DNA of 42,680 bases from Verticiella alkaliphila (GCF_018904615.1 NZ_JADCNH010000035.1:1-42680), one strand, 5' to 3'; positions 18,042 to 27,196 are shown, numbered from the stretch's first letter. Notes: generated from the sequence alone by a model not told the origin. Numbers and translations are program-made.

Positions 18042-19051
18042 CACAGGCCATCCGTCCCACGACGCGCGTTGCGCCACCGATGGCTGCCGTCGGCCGCGCC
18101 CACACCGTGCGCGCCCGCTTGGGCGCGTTGGTGGCAGCCGTGTTGCTCGCGGCCCCGCTGATCGCCCAGGATGCGTTCCTCCTGCGGTTCGCCGCTGAGA
18201 TCCTGCTGGTGGGTGCCGCCGTGACCAGCCTGACCCTGCTCATCGGTCAGGGCGGCCTCGTGTCCCTGGGGCACGGTGCCGTCTTCGGCGCAGCCGCCTA
18301 CGCGGCGGCCATCGTCGCGGGACACGTCAGCGGCGATCTCACCGTGATGCTGCTGGTGGGTGTGCTGACCGGCACGCTGCTCGCCCTGGCCATGGCTGCA
18401 ATCACCCTGCGCACGCAGGGCCTCTTCTTCCTCGTGCTCACGCTGGTCGTCGGCCAGATGGTGTGGGAACTCGCCTTCCGCTGGCGCGACGTCACGGGCG
18501 GTGCCGATGGCCTGCGCGGCTTCGCCCGGCTCACGTTGGCGGGTGTGCCACTGCATGGGCCCATGGCCCTGTACCTCGTCACGGTGGGCGTGGCGCTGGC
18601 GGCCTGGGCGATCACCCGTGCCTTCACGCGTGCCCCTGTCGGAGTCGCGCTGACCGGCCTGCGCGATCAGCCGCTGCGCATGGCCGCCCTGGGCTACTCG
18701 GTGGCGCGGCTGCGCGCCTGGGCCTTCGCCACGGCCGGCGCGGTGGCCGGGGCCGCAGGCGCCGTCTATCCCTTCGTGAATCAGTATGTCGGGCCAAACG
18801 TGGTGCACTGGAGCCAGTCGGCCACCTTCATCATCATGGCGGTGATCGGTGGCATCGGCTCACGGGTCGGCGGCTTCGTCGGCGCCGCGGTCTACCTCTT
18901 CGTGCAGACCTACGTCAGTTCGCACACGGAGCGCTGGCAGCTCGTCATCGGTCTCATCTTCGTGGCCGTCGTGCTCTTCATGCCCCATGGCGTGGCGCAG
19001 GCGCTGCGGTTGCGCGGTCCTCGCGGCGCCACCGGCAAGGAGCGCGCATGA
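18038..19051 (+). CDS. LivM-type ABC permease
   Basis: This is the second membrane subunit of the Liv-type importer, 337 residues. After a polar N-terminus of about 30 residues, hydrophobic helices start at LGALVAAVLLAAPLIAQ. The family marks GQGGLVSLGHGAVFGAAAYA and the ATPase-facing region GLRDQPLRMAALGY are present, and the C-terminal part has the usual IGGIGSRVGGFVGAAV. The start at ATG 18038 overlaps the stop of the LivH gene, and the end overlaps the next ATPase gene, both by ATGA. It is expected to pair with the LivH-type protein. Confidence 0.92.
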   Translation: MTQAIRPTTRVAPPMAAVGRAHTVRARLGALVAAVLLAAPLIAQDAFLLRFAAEILLVGAAVTSLTLLIGQGGLVSLGHGAVFGAAAYAAAIVAGHVSGDLTVMLLVGVLTGTLLALAMAAITLRTQGLFFLVLTLVVGQMVWELAFRWRDVTGGADGLRGFARLTLAGVPLHGPMALYLVTVGVALAAWAITRAFTRAPVGVALTGLRDQPLRMAALGYSVARLRAWAFATAGAVAGAAGAVYPFVNQYVGPNVVHWSQSATFIIMAVIGGIGSRVGGFVGAAVYLFVQTYVSSHTERWQLVIGLIFVAVVLFMPHGVAQALRLRGPRGATGKERA

Positions 19052-19845
19052 GCGGACTGCCATGGGTCGACCCCGTGCTGAGCCAGGGTGTGCCGCCGGT
19101 GCTTCGCCTGGAACACGTCGGCAAGCAGTTCGGCGCGACGCCCGTGCTGCACGACGTGGACTGCGCCGTGGCGGCAGGGGAGACCCTCGGGCTCATCGGG
19201 CCCAACGGTGCCGGCAAGACCACGCTCTTCAACATCGTGACCGGCTTCGTCACGCCATCCTCAGGGCGAGTGTTGCTGGGTGCGCGGGATCTCGCCGGGC
19301 AGGATCCTGCCGCCCGCGCCCGACTGGGCCTGGTGCGCACGTTCCAGAAGAGCCTCACCTTTGCGGCCCTGTCCGTGCGGCGCAATCTCGCCCTGGCGGC
19401 GCTGGCACACGCCGGTGACGGCTATCGCTGGTGGGGCGGCCGTGCGGCCCTGCGTCGGGCCGAGGCGCAGGCGGACGCCCTTCTTGCCGACCTGCCACTG
19501 GCGGTGCGCGCGAATGTTCCCGTGGCCGATCTGTCCTACGGTGAGCAACGCATCGTCGACATCCTGATCGCGCTGGCCCAGGCGCCGCGCATCCTGCTGC
19601 TGGACGAGCCCACCGCGGGCCTGTCCACCGCCGAATCCGAGCAGGTCCTCGCGCTGGTCCGCGAACGTCGCGGCGACGCCGCCGTCGTCCTGATCGCGCA
19701 TGACCTGGATGTGGTCTTTCGCGAGTGCGACCGCGTGGCCGTGCTCGACCTTGGCCGGCTGATCGCCCTGGGCACGCCGCAGGCCGTCCGCGACGACCCA
19801 GCCGTCCATGCGGCGTACCTGGGCGGCTTGCCGGAGGCCGCATGA
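19048..19845 (+). CDS. LivG-type ABC ATPase
   Basis: This 265-residue ATPase of the Liv importer has Walker A GPNGAGKTTLFNIVTG, a Q-loop in GLVRTFQKS, signature LSYGEQRIVD, Walker B RILLLDEPTAGLS and H-loop IAHDLDVVF. The signature with Tyr (LSYGEQ) and the helical insert between Q-loop and signature are typical of LivG rather than LivF. It starts at ATG 19048 inside the LivM stop and overlaps the LivF start by four bases. The longer open frame upstream is not coding. Confidence 0.92.
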   Translation: MSGLPWVDPVLSQGVPPVLRLEHVGKQFGATPVLHDVDCAVAAGETLGLIGPNGAGKTTLFNIVTGFVTPSSGRVLLGARDLAGQDPAARARLGLVRTFQKSLTFAALSVRRNLALAALAHAGDGYRWWGGRAALRRAEAQADALLADLPLAVRANVPVADLSYGEQRIVDILIALAQAPRILLLDEPTAGLSTAESEQVLALVRERRGDAAVVLIAHDLDVVFRECDRVAVLDLGRLIALGTPQAVRDDPAVHAAYLGGLPEAA

Positions 19846-20582
19846 CGACGATGCCCATGACAGCCGCCGTCCCCTTGCTGCGCCTGCGCGATGTGCGAGC
19901 GGGCTATGGCGGCGGGACCATCCTCAACGGGGTGGACCTCGATCTCGCGCGCGGTGAAGTGCTCGCCCTGCTCGGGCGCAACGGGGCGGGCAAGACGACG
20001 CTGCTGCATACCGTCTTCAACCTCGGCCCGACCGTGCAAGGGGAGATCCACGTCCGGGGCGAGGACGTTCACGGCTGGCCCACGCATCGCATCGCCCAGC
20101 TCGGTGTGGCCCTGGTGCCTCAGGGCCGCGGCGTGTTCGCAGACCTGGATGTGCAGGACAGCCTGCGCCTGGCCACGCTTGCGCCCCGCCCGCAGCAGAC
20201 CACACCCGCCTGGACGCTGGACGCTGTCTACGCGCGATTTCCGCGGCTCTTCGAGCGACGCCGCACCCGCAGCGGCGCGCTGAGCGGCGGCGAACGGCAG
20301 ATGCTTGCCCTGGGCCGCGCGCTACTCACCCAGGCGGATGTGATCGCCCTGGACGAGCCCAGCGAAGGGCTCGCACCCCAGGCCGTGGCCGCGCTGCAGG
20401 AACACCTCGCCGAACTGGCCCGCGATGGCACCACGCTGCTGCTCGTGGAGCAGAACACGGCCCTGGCGCTGCATCTCGCGCACCGCGTGGCCGTGCTCGG
20501 CCATGGCCGCGTCGTCTTCGATGGCACGCCCGAGGCGCTGGCTGCCGACCGTGCCACGCTGCACACGCACCTGGGGGTCTGA
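19842..20582 (+). CDS. LivF-type ABC ATPase
   Basis: This is the second ATPase of the Liv importer, 246 residues. It has Walker A GRNGAGKTTLLHTVF, signature ALSGGERQMLALGRAL, Walker B ADVIALDEPSEGLAPQ and H-loop region LLVEQNTALALHLAHRVAVL; the last is characteristic of LivF. Start ATG 19842 overlaps the LivG-type stop. It is followed after only two bases by the phosphopantetheinyl transferase gene, which ties the importer to the siderophore synthetase genes in one translationally linked chain. Confidence 0.93.
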   Translation: MTTMPMTAAVPLLRLRDVRAGYGGGTILNGVDLDLARGEVLALLGRNGAGKTTLLHTVFNLGPTVQGEIHVRGEDVHGWPTHRIAQLGVALVPQGRGVFADLDVQDSLRLATLAPRPQQTTPAWTLDAVYARFPRLFERRRTRSGALSGGERQMLALGRALLTQADVIALDEPSEGLAPQAVAALQEHLAELARDGTTLLLVEQNTALALHLAHRVAVLGHGRVVFDGTPEALAADRATLHTHLGV

Positions 20583-20584
20583 CC

Positions 20585-21310
20585 ATGCTCCACGTGCACA
20601 TCCTGCCGGTTGCCGATGACGTCGCGCTGAGCGATCGTCTGCTGGCCACCCTCACGTCTGCCGAGCAGGCGCGCATCGACCGTCTGCGCCAGCCTGCCGA
20701 CCGGCGGCGCAGCCTCACGGCCCGTGCGGCGCTGCGTGCCCTGTTGTCTCGCCTTCTGGGCGTGGCGGGTCCGCAAGTGCCGCTCATGACCGCGCCGAGC
20801 GGCCAGCCCATCGTGGCAGGCACGCCCTGGCACGTGAGCCTGGCCCACAGCGGGGAATGCGCCATCGTGGCCGTGGCCTCCACCGCCGTGGGGGTGGACG
20901 TCGAGTCCGATCGCGACATGCCAGACGCCGTCGAGATGGCCCGCACCTGGTTCACCGCCGCCGAGGCCACGCGGATCGCGGCAAGGCCTGCCGACTTCCT
21001 GCCGCTGTGGACCGCCAAGGAAGCCGTGCTCAAGGCGGCGGGCACGGGCCTCGCGGGCGGCCTCGCAGGATTCGCAGCTCCGGTGCCGTCCACTGAATTC
21101 CTGCCCCTTTCCGCGCCGCCAGACAGCGCCCTGACCCGCCTTGCCGTGCGCCGCCTGGATGCCGGCCCTGGCTATCACGCCGCCCTCTGCGTGCAGACGC
21201 CTGCGGCGCACGCGCTGCGCGAGCACCGCCACGACCTCGCCTGGCTCGACGCCGTGGCGCACACCGGCGTGGCCCCCACCGAATCGGAGATCTTCCATGG
21301 ACAGACCTGA
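20585..21310 (+). CDS. 4'-phosphopantetheinyl transferase (EntD/Sfp type)
   Basis: This enzyme activates carrier proteins by attaching the 4'-phosphopantetheine arm of coenzyme A to a serine, here presumably S41 of the free aryl carrier protein and S994 of the synthetase. The 241-residue length and the motifs GVDVES (D105, E107, the Mg ligands) and WTAKEAVLKA (W142, K145, E146, K150) identify the Sfp/EntD superfamily. It starts two bases after the LivF-type ATPase stop and overlaps the aryl-AMP ligase gene by 14 bases. Its place inside the operon suggests it is dedicated to this pathway. Confidence 0.93.
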   Translation: MLHVHILPVADDVALSDRLLATLTSAEQARIDRLRQPADRRRSLTARAALRALLSRLLGVAGPQVPLMTAPSGQPIVAGTPWHVSLAHSGECAIVAVASTAVGVDVESDRDMPDAVEMARTWFTAAEATRIAARPADFLPLWTAKEAVLKAAGTGLAGGLAGFAAPVPSTEFLPLSAPPDSALTRLAVRRLDAGPGYHAALCVQTPAAHALREHRHDLAWLDAVAHTGVAPTESEIFHGQT

Positions 21311-22940
21311 ACAATCCTGGCCTGCGGCCGACGCCGAACGCTATCGCGCAGCGGGCTACTGGCGCGGCGAGACCTTCGGCCAGGTGCTGCGCGAGCGCGC
21401 GCGGCAGTACGGCGACAAGATCGCCATCGTGGGCGGCGACCAACGCTGGAGCTACGCCGAGCTGGACCGCCGTGCAGACGCCATGGCGCGCGCATTCCTC
21501 GACAGCGGTCTGCGGCCCGGTGATCGCGTGATCGTGCACCTGCCCAACATCCCCGAGTTCTTCTCGGTGATCTTCGGCCTTTTCCGCGCCGGCATCCTGC
21601 CGCTCTACGCCCTGCCCGCCCATCGCATTACCGAGATCGAGCACTTCGCCGTGACCGGTGGCGCGCGCGCCTACGTGTCCGCGCAAAGCCACGACGGCTT
21701 CGATTACCGCACCCTTGCCACCGAGCTGAAGGCACGGGTGCCCGGCGTGGAGCAGGTCCTCATCGTCGGCGATGCCGGCGCCGATACCGGCTTCACGGCC
21801 CTGGCAGACTTCCAGGCACGCGGCGAGGCTAGCACCACGGTGCCGGTCGAACCCGCCTCGTCCGACGTGGCTTTCCTGCAGATCTCGGGCGGCAGCACGG
21901 GCCTGTCCAAGCTCATCCCGCGCACGCACGACGCCTACATCTACACCCTGCGCGACAGCGACCGCATCTGCGGCATGACCGAGGACAGCGTGTTCCTGGG
22001 CGCCCTGCCCATCGCGCACAACTTCCCCATGAGCTCGCCCGGCGTGCTGGGCGCCCTCTACGTGGGCGCGCGAGTCGTGCTCTCGACTTCGCCCAGCCCG
22101 GAAGCCGGCTTCGCCCTGGTCGAGCGCGAAAGCGTGACCATGACGAGCCTCGTGCCGCCCCTGTTGCTGGTGTGGATGGAAGCCGCGGCCAAGACCCACT
22201 TCAAGCTCGACACGCTGTCGGTGATCCAGGTGGGCGGCGCCAAGCTCATCCCCGAGGTCGCGCGCCGCGTGAAGCCCGCGCTGGGCGTGACGCTGCAACA
22301 GGTGTTCGGCATGGCCGAAGGCCTGGTGAACTACACCCGCCTGGACGATCCGGATGACATCATCATCCACACCCAGGGCCGGCCGATCAGCCCGGACGAC
22401 GAGGTGCTGATCGTCGACGACCTGGGCAACCCGGTGCCCGAGGGCGAGACGGGCCACCTGCTGACCCGCGGCCCCTACACGATCCGCGGCTACTACAACA
22501 ACGAGGCGGCCAACCAGCGCTCCTTCACCGAGGACGGCTATTACCGCACCGGCGACATCGTCAAGCGCTTGCCCGGTGGTTACCTCGTGGTGCAGGGCCG
22601 TGCCAACGACCACATCAATCGCGCCGGCGAGAAGATCTCCGCCGAGGAGATCGAGGATCACCTCCTCGCCCACCCGCAGGTCTTCGACGCCGCTGTCGTG
22701 TCTGTGCCGGACGAGTACCTGGGCGAGCGCAGCTGCGCCTTCATCATTCCCAAGGGCGACAAGCCCCGCGCCGTGGCGATCAAGCAATGGATCCGCTCGC
22801 GCGGCCTGGCCGACTTCAAGGTGCCGGACCAGGTCGTGTTCGTCGAGCGCTTCAGCGAGACCGCTGCCGGCAAGATCAGCCGCAAGGAACTGCGCGCCAC
22901 GCTGCGCGCGCAACTGGACGGCACCAAGGATTCCGCATGA
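21297..22940 (+). CDS. entE: 2,3-dihydroxybenzoate-AMP ligase (EntE/DhbE-like)
   Basis: This 547-residue stand-alone adenylation enzyme activates an aryl acid with ATP and loads it on a carrier protein. ANL motifs are clear: the P-loop-like ISGGSTGLSKLIPRTH, GMAEGLVNYTR, YYRTGD and the C-terminal lysine in AAGKISRKEL. The aryl-acid family is fixed by the HNFPMSSPG motif. N242, S247 and V344 correspond, each with the same offset of seven, to DhbE N235, S240 and V337, residues known to select 2,3-dihydroxybenzoate; salicylate enzymes have Cys and Leu at the last two. Start ATG 21297 lies inside the preceding gene's end. The stop overlaps the carrier protein start (ATGA). Substrate assignment is by homology. 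Confidence 0.93.
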   Translation: MDRPEQSWPAADAERYRAAGYWRGETFGQVLRERARQYGDKIAIVGGDQRWSYAELDRRADAMARAFLDSGLRPGDRVIVHLPNIPEFFSVIFGLFRAGILPLYALPAHRITEIEHFAVTGGARAYVSAQSHDGFDYRTLATELKARVPGVEQVLIVGDAGADTGFTALADFQARGEASTTVPVEPASSDVAFLQISGGSTGLSKLIPRTHDAYIYTLRDSDRICGMTEDSVFLGALPIAHNFPMSSPGVLGALYVGARVVLSTSPSPEAGFALVERESVTMTSLVPPLLLVWMEAAAKTHFKLDTLSVIQVGGAKLIPEVARRVKPALGVTLQQVFGMAEGLVNYTRLDDPDDIIIHTQGRPISPDDEVLIVDDLGNPVPEGETGHLLTRGPYTIRGYYNNEAANQRSFTEDGYYRTGDIVKRLPGGYLVVQGRANDHINRAGEKISAEEIEDHLLAHPQVFDAAVVSVPDEYLGERSCAFIIPKGDKPRAVAIKQWIRSRGLADFKVPDQVVFVERFSETAAGKISRKELRATLRAQLDGTKDSA

Positions 22941-23206
22941 CTTCCCAAACCCTTCCCCTCTCCCTCGACAGCATGCGCGCCGACATCGCGCGCATCCTTC
23001 ACGAAGACCCCGCCGAGATCGGCGATCACGACAACCTGATCGACCTGGGCCTGGATTCGATCCGCGCCATGGCGCTCGCCACGCGCTGGCGCGATGCCGG
23101 TGCCGATGTCGAGTTCTCCGAGCTCGCCGCCCAGCCCGAACTCGCCCACTGGTGGGCGCTCGTCGAGCGCGCGCTCCTGCGTCGCCAGGCCGCCGGACAG
23201 GCGTGA
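22937..23206 (+). CDS. Free-standing aryl carrier protein
   Basis: This 89-residue carrier protein holds the activated aryl acid as a thioester on its phosphopantetheine arm. The modification site is in LGLDSIRAM (S41), and the four-helix carrier fold fits the length. In enterobactin and bacillibactin systems this domain is the C-terminal part of EntB or DhbB, fused to isochorismatase. Here the isochorismatase half is absent, and no separate copy is in the window. The start at 22937 overlaps the ligase stop, and the synthetase ATG follows one base after its stop, so stoichiometric expression is likely. Confidence 0.9.
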   Translation: MTSQTLPLSLDSMRADIARILHEDPAEIGDHDNLIDLGLDSIRAMALATRWRDAGADVEFSELAAQPELAHWWALVERALLRRQAAGQA

Positions 23207-23207
23207 G

Positions 23208-26200
23208 ATGGCGTCATCCGTGGACACCGAGCTGCCGCATGGCGCAGCCCCGCTGACGGAAGCCCAGCTGGGCATGTGGTTCGCCCAGCGGATGGACCCG
23301 AGCAATCCGATCTTCAACATCGGGCACTGCACCCACATCGAGGGGCCGCTGGACATCCCGGCCTTGCAGCGCGCGGTGGATGCCGCGCTGCGTGAGGCGG
23401 ATGCGCTCGCCATGCGCGTCGTCGAGCACGACGGTACGGCGTGGCAGGCGCTCGACGAATCCTTGCGTCCGCGCCTGGAGATCGTCGATCTGCGCGCCGA
23501 CCCGAGTCCGCTGGAGACGGCGCAACACCGCATGCGGGCCGACATGCATCGGCCCGTGGATCCTACCCGCCAGGCCATGGCCGCGCACGTGCTGTATCGC
23601 CTGGGCCAGGACCATGCCGTCTGGTATCAACGCCTGCATCACGTGGCTGCCGACGGCTACGGCATGGGCCTCATCGATGCGCGTGCCGCGCGCCTGTATG
23701 CGCGCGAGATCGGTGCCAGCGACGACGCCGGCGAGCCGCTCGCGGCCTACGCGCAAGCCCTCGAGGAAGACGCGGCCTACCGTGCCGGCGAGCAGCGCAC
23801 GCGCGATGCCGCCTATTGGCGCGAGGCCTACGCGGGCCACACGGCCGCCGCCAGCCTGTCTGACGGCGCTCCCGTGAGCGGCCACGGTTTCGAGCAGGCC
23901 GAGACACGCCTGGATGCCGCCTTCGCCGAGGCCCTGCAGGCTGCACAGACGCGCACGGACGTGTCCTGGCCCGACATCCTCACGGCCCTGTGCGCGGCCT
24001 ACATTGCGCGGCACACCGGTCAATCCGAGGCGGTGGTGGGCGTGCCCTTCATGGGTCGCCTGGGCAGCCGCACGGCGCGTGTGCCGGCCATGGTGATGAA
24101 CGTTGTCCCGCTACGCCTTTCCATCGACGAGGATGCGCCGCTCGATGCGCTGCTCGTCGAGGCGAGCAAGGGCTTGCGCAAGGCGCGCCGCCACGGCCGC
24201 TACCGTGGCGAGCAACTGCGCCGTGATCTCGGGCTGCTGGGCGGCAACCGCCGCCTGTATGGCCCCCTCGTCAACATCCTGCCGTTCGAACAGCCCGCGC
24301 CGCTACCGGGCACGCGCACGCGACTGCAGGTGCTGGGCGCAGGCCCCGTCGAGGACCTCACGATCACGCTGCGCGGCAACCCGGCCCAGCCGGGCATGCT
24401 GCTCACCATCGAGGCCAACCCGGCCCTGTACGCGAAGGCCACCGTCGAGGCCCATCTCGCCCGTCTGCAGGTGTTCCTGCAGCGAGCCCTGGCCGCGCCT
24501 GTGCTGGCCCATGTCCCCACATTGACGGATGCCGAGCACCAGCACTGGACGGCCACGGTCAACGACACGGCGCATCCGGTGCCGCTCACGACGCTGCCCG
24601 CCCTCATTGAGGCCAGCATCGCGCGCACGCCGCAGTCGGTGGCGCTCGAAGACGCCGAAGGACGGCTCACCTACGCCGCGTTCGACGAGGCCACGCGCTC
24701 GCTCGCAGGCCGCCTTCAGGCCGCGGGCGTGCGGCGCGGCGACGTCGTTGCCGTCGCCTTGCCGCGCTCGCGCGATCTGGTGATCGCCCTCGTGGCCATC
24801 CAGCGGGCAGGTGCGGCGTATCTGCCACTGGACATCCAGCATCCGCGCGAGCGTCTGGCGGGCATTCTCGCCACCGCCACGCCGCGCGCCGTGGTGGCCA
24901 CGGCGGCCACCCGCGTCATGCTGCCGAACGATGCCCGCATCGTGCTGCCGCAGGGCGAGGACGCGCCGTTCGACCCCGACCAGGCGCCTGGCCCGTCGGA
25001 CGCCGCCTACGTACTCTTCACCTCCGGTTCCACCGGCGCGCCCAAGGGCGTGGTCATCGAACACGACGCCATCGTCAATCGCGTGCTGTGGATGCAGGCG
25101 CATTACGCCGTCGACGCGAGTGCCCGCATCCTGCAGAAGACCCCGGTCACGTTCGACGTGTCCGTGTGGGAATTCTTCCTCCCGCTGGTGGCGGGCGCCA
25201 CGCTCGTCGTTGCGCCGCCCGAGTCGCATCGCGACCCCGCCTGGCTCGCGCAGCTCATCCGCGTGCATGCGGTGGATACCCTCCACTTCGTGCCCTCCAT
25301 GCTCGCCGCATTCCTCGCCGAGCCCGCTGCGGCCGGCCTCGTCCTGCAGCGCGTGTTCTGCAGCGGCGAAGAGCTGCCCGCCGCCTTGCGCGACCGATTC
25401 CACGCCACGATCGCGAGCGAACTGCACAATCTTTACGGACCCACGGAGGCCGCCGTGGACGTTACCTGGTGGCCTGCCTCGCGCGAGGACACCTCCCTGC
25501 CGGTGCCGATCGGCTATCCCGTCTGGAACACGGCGATGTACGTGCTCGATGCGCGCGGCCGGCCCCTGCCCGCCGGCGTGGACGGTCATCTTTTCATCGC
25601 CGGACGGCAGCTCGCGCGCGGCTATCTCGGCCGGCCGGACCTGACGGCCGAACGCTTCGTCCCCGATCCGTTCGGCGCACCCGGCGCGCGCATGTACGCC
25701 ACGGGTGATCTCGCCCGCTGGCGTGACGACGGCGCTCTGGTCTTTCTGGGCCGCTCGGACCACCAGGTGAAGATCCGTGGCCAGCGCATCGAGCTCGGCG
25801 AGATCGAAAGCGTGCTCGCCCATGCCCCGGGTGTGGACAGTGTGGCCGTGATCGTGCGCACCGACGCCCCGGCCGATCCGCGCATCGTCGCGTATCTGGT
25901 CGCGTCGCCGGCCGGTGCCGACGAGGCTGCCGTGCGCGAGCACGCCGCCGCGCACCTGCCCTCGGTCATGGTGCCGACGGCGCTGGTCTGGTTGCCCAAC
26001 CTGCCCGTCACGGCCAACGGCAAGCTGGACCGTGCGGCACTGCCCGCGCCCGATCTCGCGCGTGCCGCGAGCGGGCGGGCTCCCGCGGCCGGCACCGAGC
26101 GCTGGATCGCCGAGCTGTTCGCCCAGGTGCTGGAGCGCCACGAACCCCTCTGCGCCGATGACGACTTCTTCGCGCTGGGCGGGCATTCCCTGCTTGCCGC

Positions 26201-27137
26201 ACGGCTTGCGCTGACCATCCGTGAAGCCCGCCGCGGCGAGATCGGCCTGGGTGCGATCTTCGAACACCCCACCGTGGCACGCCTGGCAGCCTTCCTCGAT
26301 GCCGACGCCGACCGCGCCGACGCCGGCTTCGGTCCCGTGCTGCGCCTGCGCCTTGACGCCGACGCGCGCCGCGAGCCGCTCTTCTGCGTGCATCCGGCGG
26401 GCGGCCTGAGCTGGTGCTATGGCGCACTCGCACGCGCGATGGACCCGGCCCGCACGGTGCTGGGCCTGCAGGCGCAGGCCCTGGAGGCCACGAGCCTGCG
26501 ACCCGAGCCCGCCACGCTGGACGCCATGGCCGAGGACTACGCCGACCAGCTCGAGGCCCTGCACCCGCAAGGCCCCTGCCATCTGCTCGGCTGGTCCGTG
26601 GGCGGCATCATCGCGCACGCCATGGCCGTGGAGCTGCAGCGGCGCGGACGCGAAGTCGGGGTGCTCGCCATGCTCGACGCCTATCCCAGCGACTGCTGGC
26701 GCGACCGCCCCGAGCCACCGCCCGACGCGGTCTACAAAGCCTTGCTGCACATCGCGGGCCATGATCCGGCCTCGCTGCCGGATGTGCCCCTCACGCGCGA
26801 CGGGGTCATTGGATTCCTGCGCGCAACGGGCCACCCGCTGGGCGAACTGCCCGACGCCCGGCTCGCCGGCGTGATCCATGCCGTTGGCCACAACAATCGA
26901 CTGGTGCGCACGCATCATCACCAGCACTTCGCCGGCCGCGTTCTCTACTTTCGCGCAGCCCTCGACCACGTGGGTGAGGATCTGGATCCCGCCTATTGGG
27001 CGGCGTACGCCGAGAGCCTGGACGTGCACGACATCCCGAGCCTGCACGCCCACCTGACAGGCGAGGCGGCCACCGCCCGCATCGCCCCCATCGTGAATGC
27101 CGAACTCGCACGCCGGGATCCGGGAGGTCTCACGTGA
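23208..27137 (+). CDS. entF: EntF-like serine-activating NRPS (C-A-PCP-TE)
   Basis: This 1309-residue nonribosomal peptide synthetase has the same four-domain order and nearly the same length as E. coli EntF. The condensation domain has HHVAADG (H144, H145, D149). The adenylation domain has FTSGSTGAPKG and FDVSVWEFF. Substrate-pocket residues D650, V651, W654, H693, F717, S719, L742, V750 and D751 reproduce the EntF serine code, and K939 is the catalytic lysine. The carrier domain has LGGHSLL (S994). The thioesterase has GWSVGGI (S1130). It should join aryl acid to L-serine and release an oligomeric lactone or linear ester. ATG 23208 is chosen because it opens the condensation domain one base after the carrier gene stop. 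No MbtH-like partner gene was found nearby. Confidence 0.95.
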   Translation: MASSVDTELPHGAAPLTEAQLGMWFAQRMDPSNPIFNIGHCTHIEGPLDIPALQRAVDAALREADALAMRVVEHDGTAWQALDESLRPRLEIVDLRADPSPLETAQHRMRADMHRPVDPTRQAMAAHVLYRLGQDHAVWYQRLHHVAADGYGMGLIDARAARLYAREIGASDDAGEPLAAYAQALEEDAAYRAGEQRTRDAAYWREAYAGHTAAASLSDGAPVSGHGFEQAETRLDAAFAEALQAAQTRTDVSWPDILTALCAAYIARHTGQSEAVVGVPFMGRLGSRTARVPAMVMNVVPLRLSIDEDAPLDALLVEASKGLRKARRHGRYRGEQLRRDLGLLGGNRRLYGPLVNILPFEQPAPLPGTRTRLQVLGAGPVEDLTITLRGNPAQPGMLLTIEANPALYAKATVEAHLARLQVFLQRALAAPVLAHVPTLTDAEHQHWTATVNDTAHPVPLTTLPALIEASIARTPQSVALEDAEGRLTYAAFDEATRSLAGRLQAAGVRRGDVVAVALPRSRDLVIALVAIQRAGAAYLPLDIQHPRERLAGILATATPRAVVATAATRVMLPNDARIVLPQGEDAPFDPDQAPGPSDAAYVLFTSGSTGAPKGVVIEHDAIVNRVLWMQAHYAVDASARILQKTPVTFDVSVWEFFLPLVAGATLVVAPPESHRDPAWLAQLIRVHAVDTLHFVPSMLAAFLAEPAAAGLVLQRVFCSGEELPAALRDRFHATIASELHNLYGPTEAAVDVTWWPASREDTSLPVPIGYPVWNTAMYVLDARGRPLPAGVDGHLFIAGRQLARGYLGRPDLTAERFVPDPFGAPGARMYATGDLARWRDDGALVFLGRSDHQVKIRGQRIELGEIESVLAHAPGVDSVAVIVRTDAPADPRIVAYLVASPAGADEAAVREHAAAHLPSVMVPTALVWLPNLPVTANGKLDRAALPAPDLARAASGRAPAAGTERWIAELFAQVLERHEPLCADDDFFALGGHSLLAARLALTIREARRGEIGLGAIFEHPTVARLAAFLDADADRADAGFGPVLRLRLDADARREPLFCVHPAGGLSWCYGALARAMDPARTVLGLQAQALEATSLRPEPATLDAMAEDYADQLEALHPQGPCHLLGWSVGGIIAHAMAVELQRRGREVGVLAMLDAYPSDCWRDRPEPPPDAVYKALLHIAGHDPASLPDVPLTRDGVIGFLRATGHPLGELPDARLAGVIHAVGHNNRLVRTHHHQHFAGRVLYFRAALDHVGEDLDPAYWAAYAESLDVHDIPSLHAHLTGEAATARIAPIVNAELARRDPGGLT

Positions 27138-27196
27138 GGCCCATCCCATCGCGTCGGTGCGCACGCCACCGCGTGCGGCCCACGCTCGTTCTCCTC

